Position numbers and translations under genes: made by a program. Positions 8,395 to 17,482 of a DNA stretch of 49,257 nucleotides are shown here, in pieces. Under the pieces are notes generated by a model. That model searched no databases and was not told the origin of the DNA. It worked only from the letters and a program-made list of their open reading frames with translations. This stretch comes from Tropicibacter naphthalenivorans. GTDB taxonomy: Bacteria; Pseudomonadota; Alphaproteobacteria; Rhodobacterales; Rhodobacteraceae. The stretch's first letter is position 1. Every line of letters starts with the position of its first letter. The stretch covers positions 1 through 49,257 of the forward strand of contig NZ_FWXX01000016.1 in assembly GCF_900176475.1 (NCBI RefSeq), read 5' to 3'.

Positions 8395-10718
8395 CAGCTG
8401 GCGTCTTCCGAAGCTTGCGGCAGCTCTTCGGGTGCGATCCCCAGCAGCTGATCCAACTGCCGCCGATAGGTGTTGTTGCGCTCGCGTTGGGCGCGGCGGA
8501 ACTCTCGGAATTCGTCCCAGATGATGTCGCCGCCTCCGGTCTGCTCGATCTCCTGGCGCAGGCTCAGCAGCTCGATCTCGTACTGGGTAAAGCGTTCCTG
8601 CAAATCGGGCGGCAGGGCCGTTGGGTCTGTCTGGGCGGCGGGGGCAGCCTCTGCGAGAGTGGAAATCTCGGACTGGACCTTTTGCAGCTGCTTGGCCATC
8701 CGCTCGATGCGGGTGTTGAAGTTGAAAATCCGCTGCTGCGCTTCTCGGTCAACGGTCGCCGCCTTGGCCGCTTCGGCGCGCTGGTTGGCCTCGATCGCCT
8801 CGACCCGGCCCAGCAGGTTCATCATCGCCGGATCACCAAGGTTCGGGCGGCGTTGGCTGCGCCGCAGCCAGTCGAACACAAAGCCGACCCCGCGATTGGG
8901 CCCAAGCACGGACACGACCTTGCCGATCATCTCGGTCATCGCCACCGGATCGCTGCCAAGCTCGGCAAACCGCAGGCCAAAGCTGTGCTGGATGTCCTGA
9001 TCGATCAAAGCGTGCAGGCGCTGCTCGGCGTTGTTCTTTTCGATCAAGCCGACGAGGGGCTGAACGTCCTGCATCATCGCGATCAGCTTGGCATCCGAGG
9101 CATTCCCCGTGCCGCCGCGGACCGCACGCAGATCGGCGCGCACCTCTTCGATCAGCAGCGGATTGGTCTTTATATGCAGGCTGCTATTGGCAAGGATCGC
9201 CGGAACGGTGGGGAATTGCGCGTGCTTGCGCAGCCTGCTCCAATTCGGGTCGCGCAACGCCATGGCCAGCGTATCGCCCCGCACCAAAAGCGCGCCCAAT
9301 TCGGTGGTCCGCCGCGTTTCCACGTAGTTTTGCAGGATGTCCGGCGGGGCAAAGGGGCCAGCCGCTTGGTTCACGGCGCGATTCTTGCGCCCATCGCCGG
9401 TCATCAGGCCAACCTGTTTGGTGGCGAAATCACCCTGAAGCGGCGGGCGTTTTTCCCATTCCTTGACGAAGAAGAGACACGGATGGTCGCGCAGCAAATA
9501 GCAGCGTTCGGGCGCAATATCGACCGTCTCGATGGTGTCCGCCACGCGCACATCGCCCAAGCTCTCGGCCATATCGCACAAGGTCTGGGCCGCGTCCGGC
9601 GCATCGGCGCACGGCAGGATGACAGCGGATGTATCGGCCACGGGGAGTGCAAAGAACGCCTTGAGCATCTCCAGCGCCGGGCCGGGAAAGCTGGCGTTTG
9701 CCTGATAAATCAGGGTCAGGCCGCGCTCCGCGTCCTGCGCCGGGGCGCCGTTTTTGCGCAGGGCGATTTCGATGGCCGGGTTGTCGCGCGACAGCCGCAG
9801 CAACGAAGAGCCGCCAAGCAGATCGCACATGGTGGCGCACAGCGCGGCACTGTCGTCATCGGTCAGCGTGGTAAAGCAGATCTCGAATGCGGGCACGACA
9901 TATTGCCGGGTGACATCCGCCTGAAACAAAAAGAATTCCGTCGCGTAGGCGGACAGGGCCGGATCGGCAAAGATCGCCTCTCGCATCCGGTCAAGGGTCC
10001 GCGCCACGGAATACGCCCGCCCAAGGATTTTGCTCGGCTGGGTCGATTTGCTGACGGATCCGGGCCGCTGGCGATACCAATACAGCTTGTGGTTCACAAA
10101 GGCCAAGGACCGCGCCTGCATCATGATCCCATAGATGCGCGCAAAATCGTCCAGCTCTTCGCGCTGGATGTCCGGCATCTGGGCAGCGGCGGCGTCCCAC
10201 AGACTACGCTTGAACAGCTTGTTGCAGAGCGAAAAGTTGATCTTGCGGCGCAGGAATTCCTCGAACGGGGCATAGCCGGTGATCAGCGCGCTGTCCGCCG
10301 TACCGCTGAGGTGGGGCGCGACGAATTCTTGTCCGGGATCGTCCGAAAAGGCGTTCATCCCGAATTGCAGGATATCCACATCCGCATGGGCCACCAGCGC
10401 TGTGCGCAGCTTGTCCATGGTCTGTTCGGCCCACAGATCATCGGAATCCATAAAGGTGATATAAGTTCCGGTGCTGACCGCGACACCTTCGGCACGCGCG
10501 CGGTACGCCCCAAGGTTTTCGTCCAGACGCACCAGACGCACCCGTCGGTCCTGAGTTTCAAAGCCGCGGACCACCTCGCTGGTCCCATCCGTGCTACCGT
10601 CGTCCACCACGACGATGTCCAACATGGCATCGGGTTGCGCGCAAAGCGCCTGAAGCGTTTCCCCAATCGTTTCTTCGGCCATATAGGCCGAGACAATAAC
10701 GCTGATCGTGCAGTTCAT
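8394..10718 (-). CDS. Large GT2 glycosyltransferase with C-terminal coiled-coil region
   Basis: A protein of 774 residues. The first about 230 form a GT-A glycosyltransferase of family 2: ISVIVSAYMAEETIGETL, the nucleotide-binding VVDDGSTDGT and the metal-binding DSDD. The next 400 residues match nothing I know. The final about 130 are rich in Glu, Gln, Arg and Leu in heptad-like order (TRIERMAKQLQKVQSEIS, YEIELLSLRQEIEQ, FRRAQRERNNTYRRQL), suggesting a coiled coil that could tether it to a partner. ATG 10718 is preferred over the upstream in-frame ATG at 10766, because the fold starts immediately after it. It follows the FkbM gene by 19 nt. Typical GT2 proteins are 250-350 residues, so the tail is the unusual part. 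Confidence 0.75.
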   Translation of the reverse strand: MNCTISVIVSAYMAEETIGETLQALCAQPDAMLDIVVVDDGSTDGTSEVVRGFETQDRRVRLVRLDENLGAYRARAEGVAVSTGTYITFMDSDDLWAEQTMDKLRTALVAHADVDILQFGMNAFSDDPGQEFVAPHLSGTADSALITGYAPFEEFLRRKINFSLCNKLFKRSLWDAAAAQMPDIQREELDDFARIYGIMMQARSLAFVNHKLYWYRQRPGSVSKSTQPSKILGRAYSVARTLDRMREAIFADPALSAYATEFFLFQADVTRQYVVPAFEICFTTLTDDDSAALCATMCDLLGGSSLLRLSRDNPAIEIALRKNGAPAQDAERGLTLIYQANASFPGPALEMLKAFFALPVADTSAVILPCADAPDAAQTLCDMAESLGDVRVADTIETVDIAPERCYLLRDHPCLFFVKEWEKRPPLQGDFATKQVGLMTGDGRKNRAVNQAAGPFAPPDILQNYVETRRTTELGALLVRGDTLAMALRDPNWSRLRKHAQFPTVPAILANSSLHIKTNPLLIEEVRADLRAVRGGTGNASDAKLIAMMQDVQPLVGLIEKNNAEQRLHALIDQDIQHSFGLRFAELGSDPVAMTEMIGKVVSVLGPNRGVGFVFDWLRRSQRRPNLGDPAMMNLLGRVEAIEANQRAEAAKAATVDREAQQRIFNFNTRIERMAKQLQKVQSEISTLAEAAPAAQTDPTALPPDLQERFTQYEIELLSLRQEIEQTGGGDIIWDEFREFRRAQRERNNTYRRQLDQLLGIAPEELPQASEDAS

Positions 10719-10737
10719 AGTCGTCTTGCCTTGTCGT

Positions 10738-11523
10738 TTAGTTCGATCGGCGGGCGTGGATGTCAAACCACCCGAATAAAGGCAGACCTTCGGGGAATGC
10801 CTCCGGGGACTCTTTGAATTCTTGTCGGACCCTCTCGCGATAGCTCATGATCCGATCGCGTTGGCGCACCGCCTCGGGAAAATCCAGCCAGCGCCCTGAC
10901 AGTTCAGGGCCGAACATCCCGCTGCTGGAGTTTTTGAATTTGTGATTGAGGAATTTTCCAGCCAATGCGGGAAAAGGTTCGCGCGTGTTCGGGTGGTAAC
11001 GTTGATTGACGAATTGGAATTGATTGTAGCCCATTCGCGTCAAAGATCGGAAATTCTGATCGCTCAGCCCTTCGACCGAAATATAGCTGGGATGCAGCAA
11101 ATCGGGCAATTGCCCAAGGTGATCAAGCGCGGTTCCATCCGCCCCTTCGAGATCAATCTTAACGTAGAAAGGGCGACCGTGGCGGCGTACCACATCGGCG
11201 ATGTTCACGCGCGGCACGGTGATTTCGCGCAAAGCCTGCCCCTTGGCGGCGATGGTCGGATCGGTGCTGCTAAAGTTTGGATTGTGGTCGTTGACGTAAA
11301 AGGTCATCTCGCCTTCGCCATCGGCAATCGCCGCGTTGACGATGGTCAAGGCACCGCTTTCTTGATGCTCTTTCAGAGTGTTACCGACTTTTTCCGCCAA
11401 CTCTGTGTTGGCCTCGACGGCGACGACACGAAACCCCTTGGCAAGGTAATATTCGGTGTCGCGCCCTTCGTGCATACCCAGATCAAGGATCAGATCGGGC
11501 TCTTGTGGATGCAGCGCCGCCAT
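10738..11523 (-). CDS. FkbM-family SAM-dependent methyltransferase
   Basis: Predicted O-methyltransferase of 261 residues. SAM-binding features are LILDLGMHEGRDTEYYLAKG (11-30), the acidic strand end VVAVEAN (33-39) and the FkbM hallmark FYVKIDLEGADGTAL (119-133). FkbM proteins often methylate sugars or lipid-linked glycans and are common in O-antigen and exopolysaccharide clusters, which fits the glycosyltransferases downstream. The ATG sits 1 nt after the stop of the upstream methyltransferase gene, so coupling is expected. The exact acceptor is unknown. Confidence 0.85.
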   Translation of the reverse strand: MAALHPQEPDLILDLGMHEGRDTEYYLAKGFRVVAVEANTELAEKVGNTLKEHQESGALTIVNAAIADGEGEMTFYVNDHNPNFSSTDPTIAAKGQALREITVPRVNIADVVRRHGRPFYVKIDLEGADGTALDHLGQLPDLLHPSYISVEGLSDQNFRSLTRMGYNQFQFVNQRYHPNTREPFPALAGKFLNHKFKNSSSGMFGPELSGRWLDFPEAVRQRDRIMSYRERVRQEFKESPEAFPEGLPLFGWFDIHARRSN

Positions 11524-11524
11524 G

Positions 11525-12208
11525 TCAACGCACCATGAGCGCGATGTCGTGATGGCCGACCGGGTCCAGTGACAGGCCGACCACCGCGCAATCCAAAGTG
11601 TTGATCAACTCATTTGTCGCCGCCATCACACCGCTTGGCGCCATGGCTGTTGGAGCCCAATTGGAATAGCCGTGGATCTGCAAAACCGCACCCGGACGCA
11701 GCTTGGGGATCGCGGCGTTCAACTCTGCCAAGGCCGACGCGTATCCTCGAAAAGCATTCACGTATAGATAATCTGTTGAATCATCTAAAAGGCTATCCAG
11801 CGCCTTTTTTCGCCCTTGAGTCAGATGGACAAAAGGGGGTTTGGACAGCTGTTCCTGATTGGCGGCAGAAATCCGACTCAAATCATCATCGATCAGGCAG
11901 AATTCGCGTGCACCAAGCAGATTATTCAGCCCAACGGCGTTATTCCCATTTCCGACGCCGACTTCCGCACATTTCGGATGACGCCCCACCCAAATCTTTG
12001 AAAACTCAGCCAATCTTAGGCGACCACTGAATATCCGTGCATCACGCAGCTTGGCCTGCGCGGTGATTGCCGTGGGTGTTCCGTCGATCAGCGAAAGCTG
12101 ACCTGCCTCTTCCCAATTGAAATTCCGCCCCCCAAGCGCGGATTTCTTGAAGTCCAGAATTTCTTGGCGAGCAGCCAAAATGGTGTCTTTCAAAGACTGA
12201 ATTAGCAC
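11525..12208 (-). CDS. Class-I SAM methyltransferase-like protein
   Basis: First gene of the glycan operon, 227 residues from a GTG start at 12208. GTG is chosen because GGGAG lies 6 nt before it and the protein then begins naturally (LIQSLKDTILAARQEIL); an in-frame ATG at 12295 would add 29 residues of low-complexity type. A Rossmann-like SAM site is suggested by CAEVGVGNGNN (80-90) and the acidic FCLIDDD. Later, LRPGAVLQIHGYSNW and VMAATNELINTL resemble small glycan-cluster methyltransferases. Family assignment is weaker than for FkbM. The 199 nt upstream are AT-richer and should hold the operon promoter. Confidence 0.6.
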   Translation of the reverse strand: MLIQSLKDTILAARQEILDFKKSALGGRNFNWEEAGQLSLIDGTPTAITAQAKLRDARIFSGRLRLAEFSKIWVGRHPKCAEVGVGNGNNAVGLNNLLGAREFCLIDDDLSRISAANQEQLSKPPFVHLTQGRKKALDSLLDDSTDYLYVNAFRGYASALAELNAAIPKLRPGAVLQIHGYSNWAPTAMAPSGVMAATNELINTLDCAVVGLSLDPVGHHDIALMVR

Positions 12209-12407
12209 TACATTCTCCCACCGACTACTTAACCCATGTCCGAATTTGATTAAGAAATGGTTAAAGTCAACGCTAAGCTGTGCGCACACCGGCATAAAGT
12301 TTCGGCAAGAGATCGTCTTTTGCGGCTCAATTCAGTCCAAAAAATACCGCTCAGACGCGCCAGCGGGCAAAGGCCGAACCGCCCTGCCCGCCGCACCATA
12401 GGACCGA

Positions 12408-13805
12408 TCACTTGGGCAGTGTGATCGCCTTGGCGTTGATGAACTCGGTCATGCCAAAGCCGCCGTGTTCGCGCCCATAGCCACTGTCCTTGACCCCACC
12501 AAAGGGCATCTCCGGCGTCGCGAGGTTAAAGTGGTTGATGAACACCATCCCGGTGTCGAAATGGGTCTTGGCCAGGTCCTGCGCGCGCGCCTCGTTGCGG
12601 CTGAAAATCCCGCCGCCCAGACCAAAGCGGCTGTCGTTGGCGATGCGCATGGCGTCCTCGTCGTCCTTGGCGCGGATCACAGAGGCCACCGGGCCAAACA
12701 GCTCTTCGTCATAGGCGGGCTGGCCGGGGCGCACATCAGTCAGAACCGTGGCGGGATAGTAATAGCCCGTGCCCTCGGGCATCTTGCCGCCCACCGCGAT
12801 CTTGGCCCCCTTGGCGACCGATTTTTCAACCTGATCGTGCAGCGTCTCGCGCAGGTCTTTGCGCGCCATCGGCCCCAGATCGGTGTCTTCGTCCATGGGA
12901 TCGCCAAGGGTGACATCCTTCATTGCGGCGACGTAGCCTTCGACAAAGGCGTCATAGACTGCCTCTGTCACCACAAAACGCTTGGCGTTCACGCAGGTCT
13001 GGCCGTTGTTGTAGATCCGCCCCGCCACGCAGGTCTTGACCGCAAGCTCGACATCCGCGTCTTCGAGCACCAGATAGGCATCGTTGGAGCCCAGCTCCAG
13101 CACCGTCTTTTTCAGATGCTCGCCCGCCTTTGCGCCGATGATGCTGCCGGACTTGGCGCTGCCGGTCATGGTCACGCCGCGCACCAGTTTATGCGCGATC
13201 AGCTCGTCGGACTGGTCGTGGTCGATCAGCATGACGGTAAACAGGTTTTCGGGCAGGCCCGCCTGTTCAAAAATGTCGCGCAGCATCAGCCCCGAGCCGG
13301 TGCAAATCTCGGCGTGTTTAAGCAAGACACCATTGCCCGCCATCAGGTTGGCAATCGCGTAGCGCACCGCTTGATACGCCGGGAAATTCCACGGCTGAAT
13401 GCCATAGATCACGCCGATCGGGGCCTTGGTGATCAGGCCCTTGCGCCCGTCTTGCAGCTCGCGCGTCTCGTCGGCCAGCACCTCGGGGCCGGCCTTGGCG
13501 GTCCAATCGCAGATGGCGGCGCACAGGTCGATCTCGTCACGGCTGTCTTGCAGACGCTTGCCCATCTCGCGGGTCATCAGCGCGGCGAACTCTTCTTTGC
13601 GGGCGCGCAGCTTGGCGCCGATGGCGGTCAGAACCTCGGCGCGCTCGGCAAAAGAGGTCAGCCGCCAGTCGGTAAAGGCCGCGTGGCACGCCTCTAGCGC
13701 GGCGTGCATCTCGGCGTCGGTCATCATGGGATAGCTGTCCAGCGGCTCTTCGGTCGCGGGGTTCTGGGTGGTCAATGCGCGGTCGGGACGATGAGAGTCC
13801 TTCAT
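12408..13805 (-). CDS. NAD(P)-dependent aldehyde dehydrogenase, succinate-semialdehyde dehydrogenase-like
   Basis: Oxidises an aldehyde to the acid. The 465 residues show all catalytic parts of the ALDH superfamily: the oxyanion asparagine in QPWNFP (N140), the cofactor lysine in LLKHAE (K163), GSAKSG for the dinucleotide (215-220), the general base in LELGS (E237) and the nucleophile in NNGQTCVNAKR (C271). The overall pattern is closest to GabD/Sad-type enzymes, but substrate cannot be fixed. ATG 13805 follows AAAGGA and is preferred over the upstream ATG at 13841. It lies 149 nt after the bicupin gene, possibly with its own transcript because of the hairpin between them. It could oxidise an aldehyde made by the neighbouring pathway. 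Confidence 0.85.
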   Translation of the reverse strand: MKDSHRPDRALTTQNPATEEPLDSYPMMTDAEMHAALEACHAAFTDWRLTSFAERAEVLTAIGAKLRARKEEFAALMTREMGKRLQDSRDEIDLCAAICDWTAKAGPEVLADETRELQDGRKGLITKAPIGVIYGIQPWNFPAYQAVRYAIANLMAGNGVLLKHAEICTGSGLMLRDIFEQAGLPENLFTVMLIDHDQSDELIAHKLVRGVTMTGSAKSGSIIGAKAGEHLKKTVLELGSNDAYLVLEDADVELAVKTCVAGRIYNNGQTCVNAKRFVVTEAVYDAFVEGYVAAMKDVTLGDPMDEDTDLGPMARKDLRETLHDQVEKSVAKGAKIAVGGKMPEGTGYYYPATVLTDVRPGQPAYDEELFGPVASVIRAKDDEDAMRIANDSRFGLGGGIFSRNEARAQDLAKTHFDTGMVFINHFNLATPEMPFGGVKDSGYGREHGGFGMTEFINAKAITLPK

Positions 13806-13914
13806 GTCGGGTCCTTTCAAAATCAAAGTCTGAAAGGCCAACGTGCGCGGCGGGTGCGCGTTTCTTTGTTGGGACGCGCACCGCCCGGTCTAACGTCAAT
13901 GTGATCCTATCAAG

Positions 13915-13940
13915 GCGGGGGCACGCGTACCCTGCCCCGC
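13915..13940 (-). terminator. GC-rich hairpin after the bicupin gene
   Basis: GCGGGGCA and its near-complement TGCCCCCGC face each other across a 9-nt loop, 15 nt after the bicupin stop. There is no run of T on the minus strand after it, so it is a weak or factor-dependent terminator at best. Confidence 0.35.
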
Positions 13941-13954
13941 TCCTTTCGCGCGAT

Positions 13955-14911
13955 CTAGCCGTGCCAAGTCGGCCCGGCGGGGTCTTGTGTCCCGGTAACC
14001 CGGTAAAGTCCCGCCTCGCCGGTTATCGACGGGACGACGCTATGCGCCAGCCCCTCTGGCACGCTCATGGTGTCGCCCGGCGCAAGGGTCGCCTCGCCGC
14101 CCTGCCACGTCACCCGCCAATGACCAAAAACCGGCATCAGCACCGAGGGGCGGTCCTCTGTCACCGGGGCGGTCAGGGCCGATCCACGCGTCAGCAAAGA
14201 CACCTCGAACCCCGGTCGATCCGGCAGGCACCCGTCCGGCCCGATCACCGACACAGGCGCGCGGTCCGCCATGGCGGACAGGTCAAGGTAGCGGGCCACT
14301 TGGCGCGGCAGGACGGCGCGGGCCTCTGGTTCGGGGAACTCGGCCAGCTCGGCGTCGGTCAACAGCGGCATGGGGGCGACGCCGTCGGGCAGGCTCTCGC
14401 CCTTTTTGCTGTCGTAGAGCTTGCCGTTCTCGCCCAGTACAAGACCATGCGCGCCCGCGTCTTCGATCACCTGCGGGGCCCAGATCACGCCGCCGCCCGC
14501 GTCATCGCCGCCCAGCACCGCCATGATCATCCCGTAATCGGTGCCGACATTCTCGAACCCGCGGAAAATCCCGGTGGGAATGTTAAAGATATCACCCGGC
14601 TCAAGGATTACCTCGCCGGCCGTTCCCCAGCGCCCCCAGAAAAAGCGCCAGCGCCCCGACAGGACAAAGAACACCTCGGCGGTGCGATGCGAATGCAGCG
14701 AGTTGCGGCAATGGGGCGGCTGGCCCGCAGCACCGATGTTGAACCCGTGCGGGATCGTGATGTGCACATGCTGCTCGGCACTTTCGGACACGCCGCCGCC
14801 AATGATGGTAAAGTTCTCTTTCTGGTCGGACCCCGGCGTGTGGGCGTCGATAAAGGCGGTGCGGCAGCGTTTCAGCTCGCCGTAGCGGACGATGCGGTTT
14901 GTCAGATCCAT
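13955..14911 (-). CDS. Bicupin protein of unknown substrate
   Basis: A protein of 318 residues with two cupin beta-barrels. The first has HCRNSLHSHRTAEVFFVLSG with several metal-ligand histidines and a glutamate, then the second cupin motif LEPGDIFNIPTG. The second barrel has MPVFGHWRVTW and TLAPGDTMSVPEGLAHSVV, with fewer candidate ligands. Cupins of this type include dioxygenases, isomerases and sugar-acid binding proteins, and I cannot choose among them. It begins 3 nt after the hisD-like gene stop, so they are one operon under the double operator at 16274-16344. A role on the product or substrate of that dehydrogenase is likely. Confidence 0.75.
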   Translation of the reverse strand: MDLTNRIVRYGELKRCRTAFIDAHTPGSDQKENFTIIGGGVSESAEQHVHITIPHGFNIGAAGQPPHCRNSLHSHRTAEVFFVLSGRWRFFWGRWGTAGEVILEPGDIFNIPTGIFRGFENVGTDYGMIMAVLGGDDAGGGVIWAPQVIEDAGAHGLVLGENGKLYDSKKGESLPDGVAPMPLLTDAELAEFPEPEARAVLPRQVARYLDLSAMADRAPVSVIGPDGCLPDRPGFEVSLLTRGSALTAPVTEDRPSVLMPVFGHWRVTWQGGEATLAPGDTMSVPEGLAHSVVPSITGEAGLYRVTGTQDPAGPTWHG

Positions 14912-14914
14912 GGG

Positions 14915-16258
14915 TCAGGCTTTCTCGGCAGGCGTTTCGCAGGGCAGGACAGGGGCGGCTTTGGCGTAGGGCACGTTCACCCCGCCATAGCGGCGAACCC
15001 GCAGGTTGCATTGTTCGGCGTGGCCGGCAAAACCTTCGAGCATACACAGGCGCGAGCCGGCAGCGCCGATGCGGGCGGCGGCCTCGTCGGTCAGGATACG
15101 CTGATAGCTGTGGGTTTTCAGAAACTTGCCGACCCACAGGCCACCGGTATAGCGCCCTGCCTTCTTTGTCGGCAGGGTGTGGTTGGTGCCGATCACCTTG
15201 TCGCCATTGGCCACATTGGTGCGCGGCCCAAGGAACAGCGCGCCATAGCAGGTCATGTTTTCCAAGAACCAGTCGTCGCGGTCGGTCATCACCTGCACAT
15301 GCTCCGACGCGATGTCATTGGCCACGTCCAGCATTTCGTCGTAGGTGTCGCACAGAATCACCTCGCCGTAGTCCTGCCAAGAGGCCCGCGCCGTGTCGGC
15401 GGTGGGCAGGATTGCCAGCAGGCGGTCGATTTCGGCCAGCGTCGCCTCGGCCAGCTTGCGCGAGGTGGTCAGCAGCACGGCGGGCGAGTTGTACCCGTGC
15501 TCGGCCTGCCCCAGCAGATCGGTGGCGCACAGCTCGGCGTCGACGGTGTCATCGGCGATCACCATGGTCTCTGTCGGACCGGCAAAGAGGTCGATGCCGA
15601 CGCGGCCAAACAGCTGGCGCTTGGCCTCGGCGACAAAAGCATTGCCGGGGCCGACCAGCATGTGCACCGGCTCCATGGTTTCGGTCCCCAGCGCCATGGC
15701 CCCGATGGCCTGAATGCCGCCCAGAACCCAAATTTCATGCGCGCCGCCAAAGTGCATGGCGGCGATCACGGCGGCATTGGGCTGGCCCTTGAACGGCGGG
15801 GTGCAGGCGACGATGCGCGGCACACCCGCCACCTTGGCCGTGGCCACGGACATATGGGCCGAGGCGACCATGGGGAATTTGCCGCCCGGTACGTAGCAGC
15901 CGACCGACTGCACAGGAATGTTCTTGTGACCGAGGATGACACCGGGAAGGGTTTCTACCTCGGTATCCGTCATTGACTCGCGCTGCGCCTGGGAGAATTT
16001 GACCACCTGTTCTTGCGCGAACTTGATGTCGGCGATCTCTTGAGGCGTCAGCGTGGCGATCAGCGCCTCGATCTGTGCGAGGTTCAGGCGAAAACTGTCC
16101 GGCGCGTAGCCGTCGAACCGCTCGGAGAGGGCGCGCACGGCGGCGTCGCCGTTGGCTTGAATGTCCTTGAGGATCGTCTCGACGGTGGCGCGGGTCTTGT
16201 CGTCGTCGGCGGCGCGGTCGGCCTCTGGCTTGCCGCGCTTGAGATGGGTGATGGTCAT
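14915..16258 (-). CDS. Histidinol-dehydrogenase-family dehydrogenase (HpsN-like candidate)
   Basis: A Zn2+ and NAD-dependent alcohol dehydrogenase of the HisD fold, 447 residues. All HisD active-site positions are present at family spacing: zinc ligands Q251 and H254 (QAEH), the catalytic pair E319-H320, D353 and H360 (GTNHTLPT). The operon has no histidine genes, so a catabolic member is likely. The N-terminus ([16 protein letters not shown]) and general look recall HpsN, the sulfopropanediol 3-dehydrogenase that oxidises (R)-DHPS to sulfolactate, but this is memory-based and not proven. ATG 16258 is preferred to an in-frame ATG at 16360 because the latter would include both operators. It is the first gene of an operon with the bicupin. 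A second paralogue lies at 24691-25980. Confidence 0.85.
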   Translation of the reverse strand: MTITHLKRGKPEADRAADDDKTRATVETILKDIQANGDAAVRALSERFDGYAPDSFRLNLAQIEALIATLTPQEIADIKFAQEQVVKFSQAQRESMTDTEVETLPGVILGHKNIPVQSVGCYVPGGKFPMVASAHMSVATAKVAGVPRIVACTPPFKGQPNAAVIAAMHFGGAHEIWVLGGIQAIGAMALGTETMEPVHMLVGPGNAFVAEAKRQLFGRVGIDLFAGPTETMVIADDTVDAELCATDLLGQAEHGYNSPAVLLTTSRKLAEATLAEIDRLLAILPTADTARASWQDYGEVILCDTYDEMLDVANDIASEHVQVMTDRDDWFLENMTCYGALFLGPRTNVANGDKVIGTNHTLPTKKAGRYTGGLWVGKFLKTHSYQRILTDEAAARIGAAGSRLCMLEGFAGHAEQCNLRVRRYGGVNVPYAKAAPVLPCETPAEKA

Positions 16259-16273
16259 GGGTCTCTCGGGCTT

Positions 16274-16344
16274 TTGCATACGCTTGCAAACAGGAGTAGC
16301 CGAGCGCCCGCCCCCTCGCAACAGATTCTTGCATACGATTGCAA
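16274..16344. promoter_or_regulatory. Double LacI-type operator with promoter for the hisD-bicupin operon
   Basis: Two 16-bp sites, TTGCATACGCTTGCAA (16274-16289) and TTGCATACGATTGCAA (16329-16344), start exactly 55 bp apart. Each has arms TTGCA/TGCAA around a central CG, as LacI-family operators do. Between them, on the minus strand, lie TTGCGA (16316-16321) and TACTCC (16293-16298) with a 17-bp spacer. The near operator ends 3 bp from the -10 and begins 15 nt before the start codon. The same layout recurs at 28177-28247. Confidence 0.75.
16293..16321 (-). promoter_or_regulatory. Candidate sigma-70 promoter between the paired operators
   Basis: TTGCGA (-35, 16316-16321), a 17-bp spacer and TACTCC (-10, 16293-16298), read on the minus strand toward the hisD-like gene. 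The -35 and its flank (CGCAAcAGATTcTTGCATACG read on the plus strand) are almost the same as those of the SDR operon promoter. Confidence 0.5.
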
Positions 16345-16410
16345 AATAACCGCAAGGCACGGCAAACCCCCCGGCAAAACCGGGGGTCGCTGGCGAGATT
16401 GCAAAGGAAA

Positions 16411-17415
16411 TCAGGGGCGCGTGGTGCCGCGATGGATGGCCACCGGCTCAATCCGGACCTTGCGCACCGGGTGATCGTCGTTTTCGATCGCGCCGATCAG
16501 CTCATCGACGCAGGCCGACACCATCGTGTTCAGACGCTGGCGCACGGTGGACAGGTTGAACGAGGGCCAAGACGCTTGGGTCACATCGTCAAAGCCCACC
16601 ACGGCCACGTCCTGCGGCACCTTCAGGCCCAGCTCGTGCCGGATCACGTCCAGCGCGGCAAAGGCCATGTGGTCATCGCTGACGAACAGCGCGTCGGGGG
16701 GCTGCGGCACGTTGAACAGCTCGCGGGTCGCTTCGGCGGCCTCTTTGTAGTGGTAGTTGCCCACCGCCCGCGCGTACAAAGGCACGCCCGCCTCGGCCAG
16801 CCCCGCGCGAAAGCCCTCTTCGCGTTCCTGCTGGGTCGAGGCGCCTTCGAAGCCGGCCAGATGCGCCACCCGCAGCGGCTTGCCCTCCAGCAGCATTTGC
16901 GCGGCGATGCGCCCGCCCGCCACGTTGTCAGAGATCACCGCCCGCATATCCTCGCGCGGCTGGTCGCGGTTGAACAGCATCACCGGGATGTTCAGATCGC
17001 GGCAGCGATCCGCCAGCGTCGACGACATAGAGACCGACATCAGCACGATCCCATCCACCCGGTAGTCCAGAATGGTCTGCACCACGGGTTCCACGTTGCC
17101 GATGGTGTTCGAGGCCATGAACAGCAGCACGTGATAGCCGTTTTCCTGCAAGGCAATCGACAGCTTTTCCACCGCCTCGGGGTAGAACTGGTTTTCAAGG
17201 TAGTAGACCACCAGACCGATGATGCGGCTCTTGCCGGTGATCATCGCGCGGGCCAGCACGTTGGGGCGATAGCCCAGCTCGTCGGCGGCAACCTTGATCT
17301 TTTCGGCCATCTTCTTGGACACGGACGCGCCCGGCGTGAAATAGCGCGACACGGCCGACTGGCTGACCCCCGCCTTGCGTGCCACATCCACGGACGTCAC
17401 TGGTTTGCCGCTCAC
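16411..17415 (-). CDS. LacI-family transcriptional regulator, probable regulator of the 12-28 kb cluster
   Basis: A repressor-type regulator of 334 residues. The N-terminal helix-turn-helix ([21 protein letters not shown], residues 6-26 in part) and hinge ([13 protein letters not shown]) are typical of LacI, and a periplasmic-binding-protein-like effector domain follows ([40 protein letters not shown]). I place the start at GTG 17415 because GAAAGG sits 9 nt upstream; a GTG three codons earlier (17424) overlaps that Shine-Dalgarno. It lies between the ABC importer genes and the double operator of the hisD-bicupin operon. Those central-CG operators suit this family, so it is the best candidate for binding them. 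The ligand is probably the transported compound. Confidence 0.85.
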   Translation of the reverse strand: MSGKPVTSVDVARKAGVSQSAVSRYFTPGASVSKKMAEKIKVAADELGYRPNVLARAMITGKSRIIGLVVYYLENQFYPEAVEKLSIALQENGYHVLLFMASNTIGNVEPVVQTILDYRVDGIVLMSVSMSSTLADRCRDLNIPVMLFNRDQPREDMRAVISDNVAGGRIAAQMLLEGKPLRVAHLAGFEGASTQQEREEGFRAGLAEAGVPLYARAVGNYHYKEAAEATRELFNVPQPPDALFVSDDHMAFAALDVIRHELGLKVPQDVAVVGFDDVTQASWPSFNLSTVRQRLNTMVSACVDELIGAIENDDHPVRKVRIEPVAIHRGTTRP

Positions 17416-17482
17416 ATCAAGCACCTTTCGTTAACCACAGGCTCTGTACCCGCCCAGCGCCAGGCTGTCACCCCCGGCAGCC

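Noticed and set aside
8415-10817. An 800-codon open frame on the plus strand opposite the GT2 gene
   Set aside because: It mirrors the high-GC codon bias of the real gene on the other strand and shows no domain or ribosome site. The same applies to other long antisense frames, such as 21162-23318 (+) and 39237-40727 (-).
12363-12391. Inverted repeat GCGGGCA...TGCCCGC after the aldehyde dehydrogenase gene
   Set aside because: The loop is 16 nt and no T-run follows, so it is weak evidence for a terminator in high-GC DNA.
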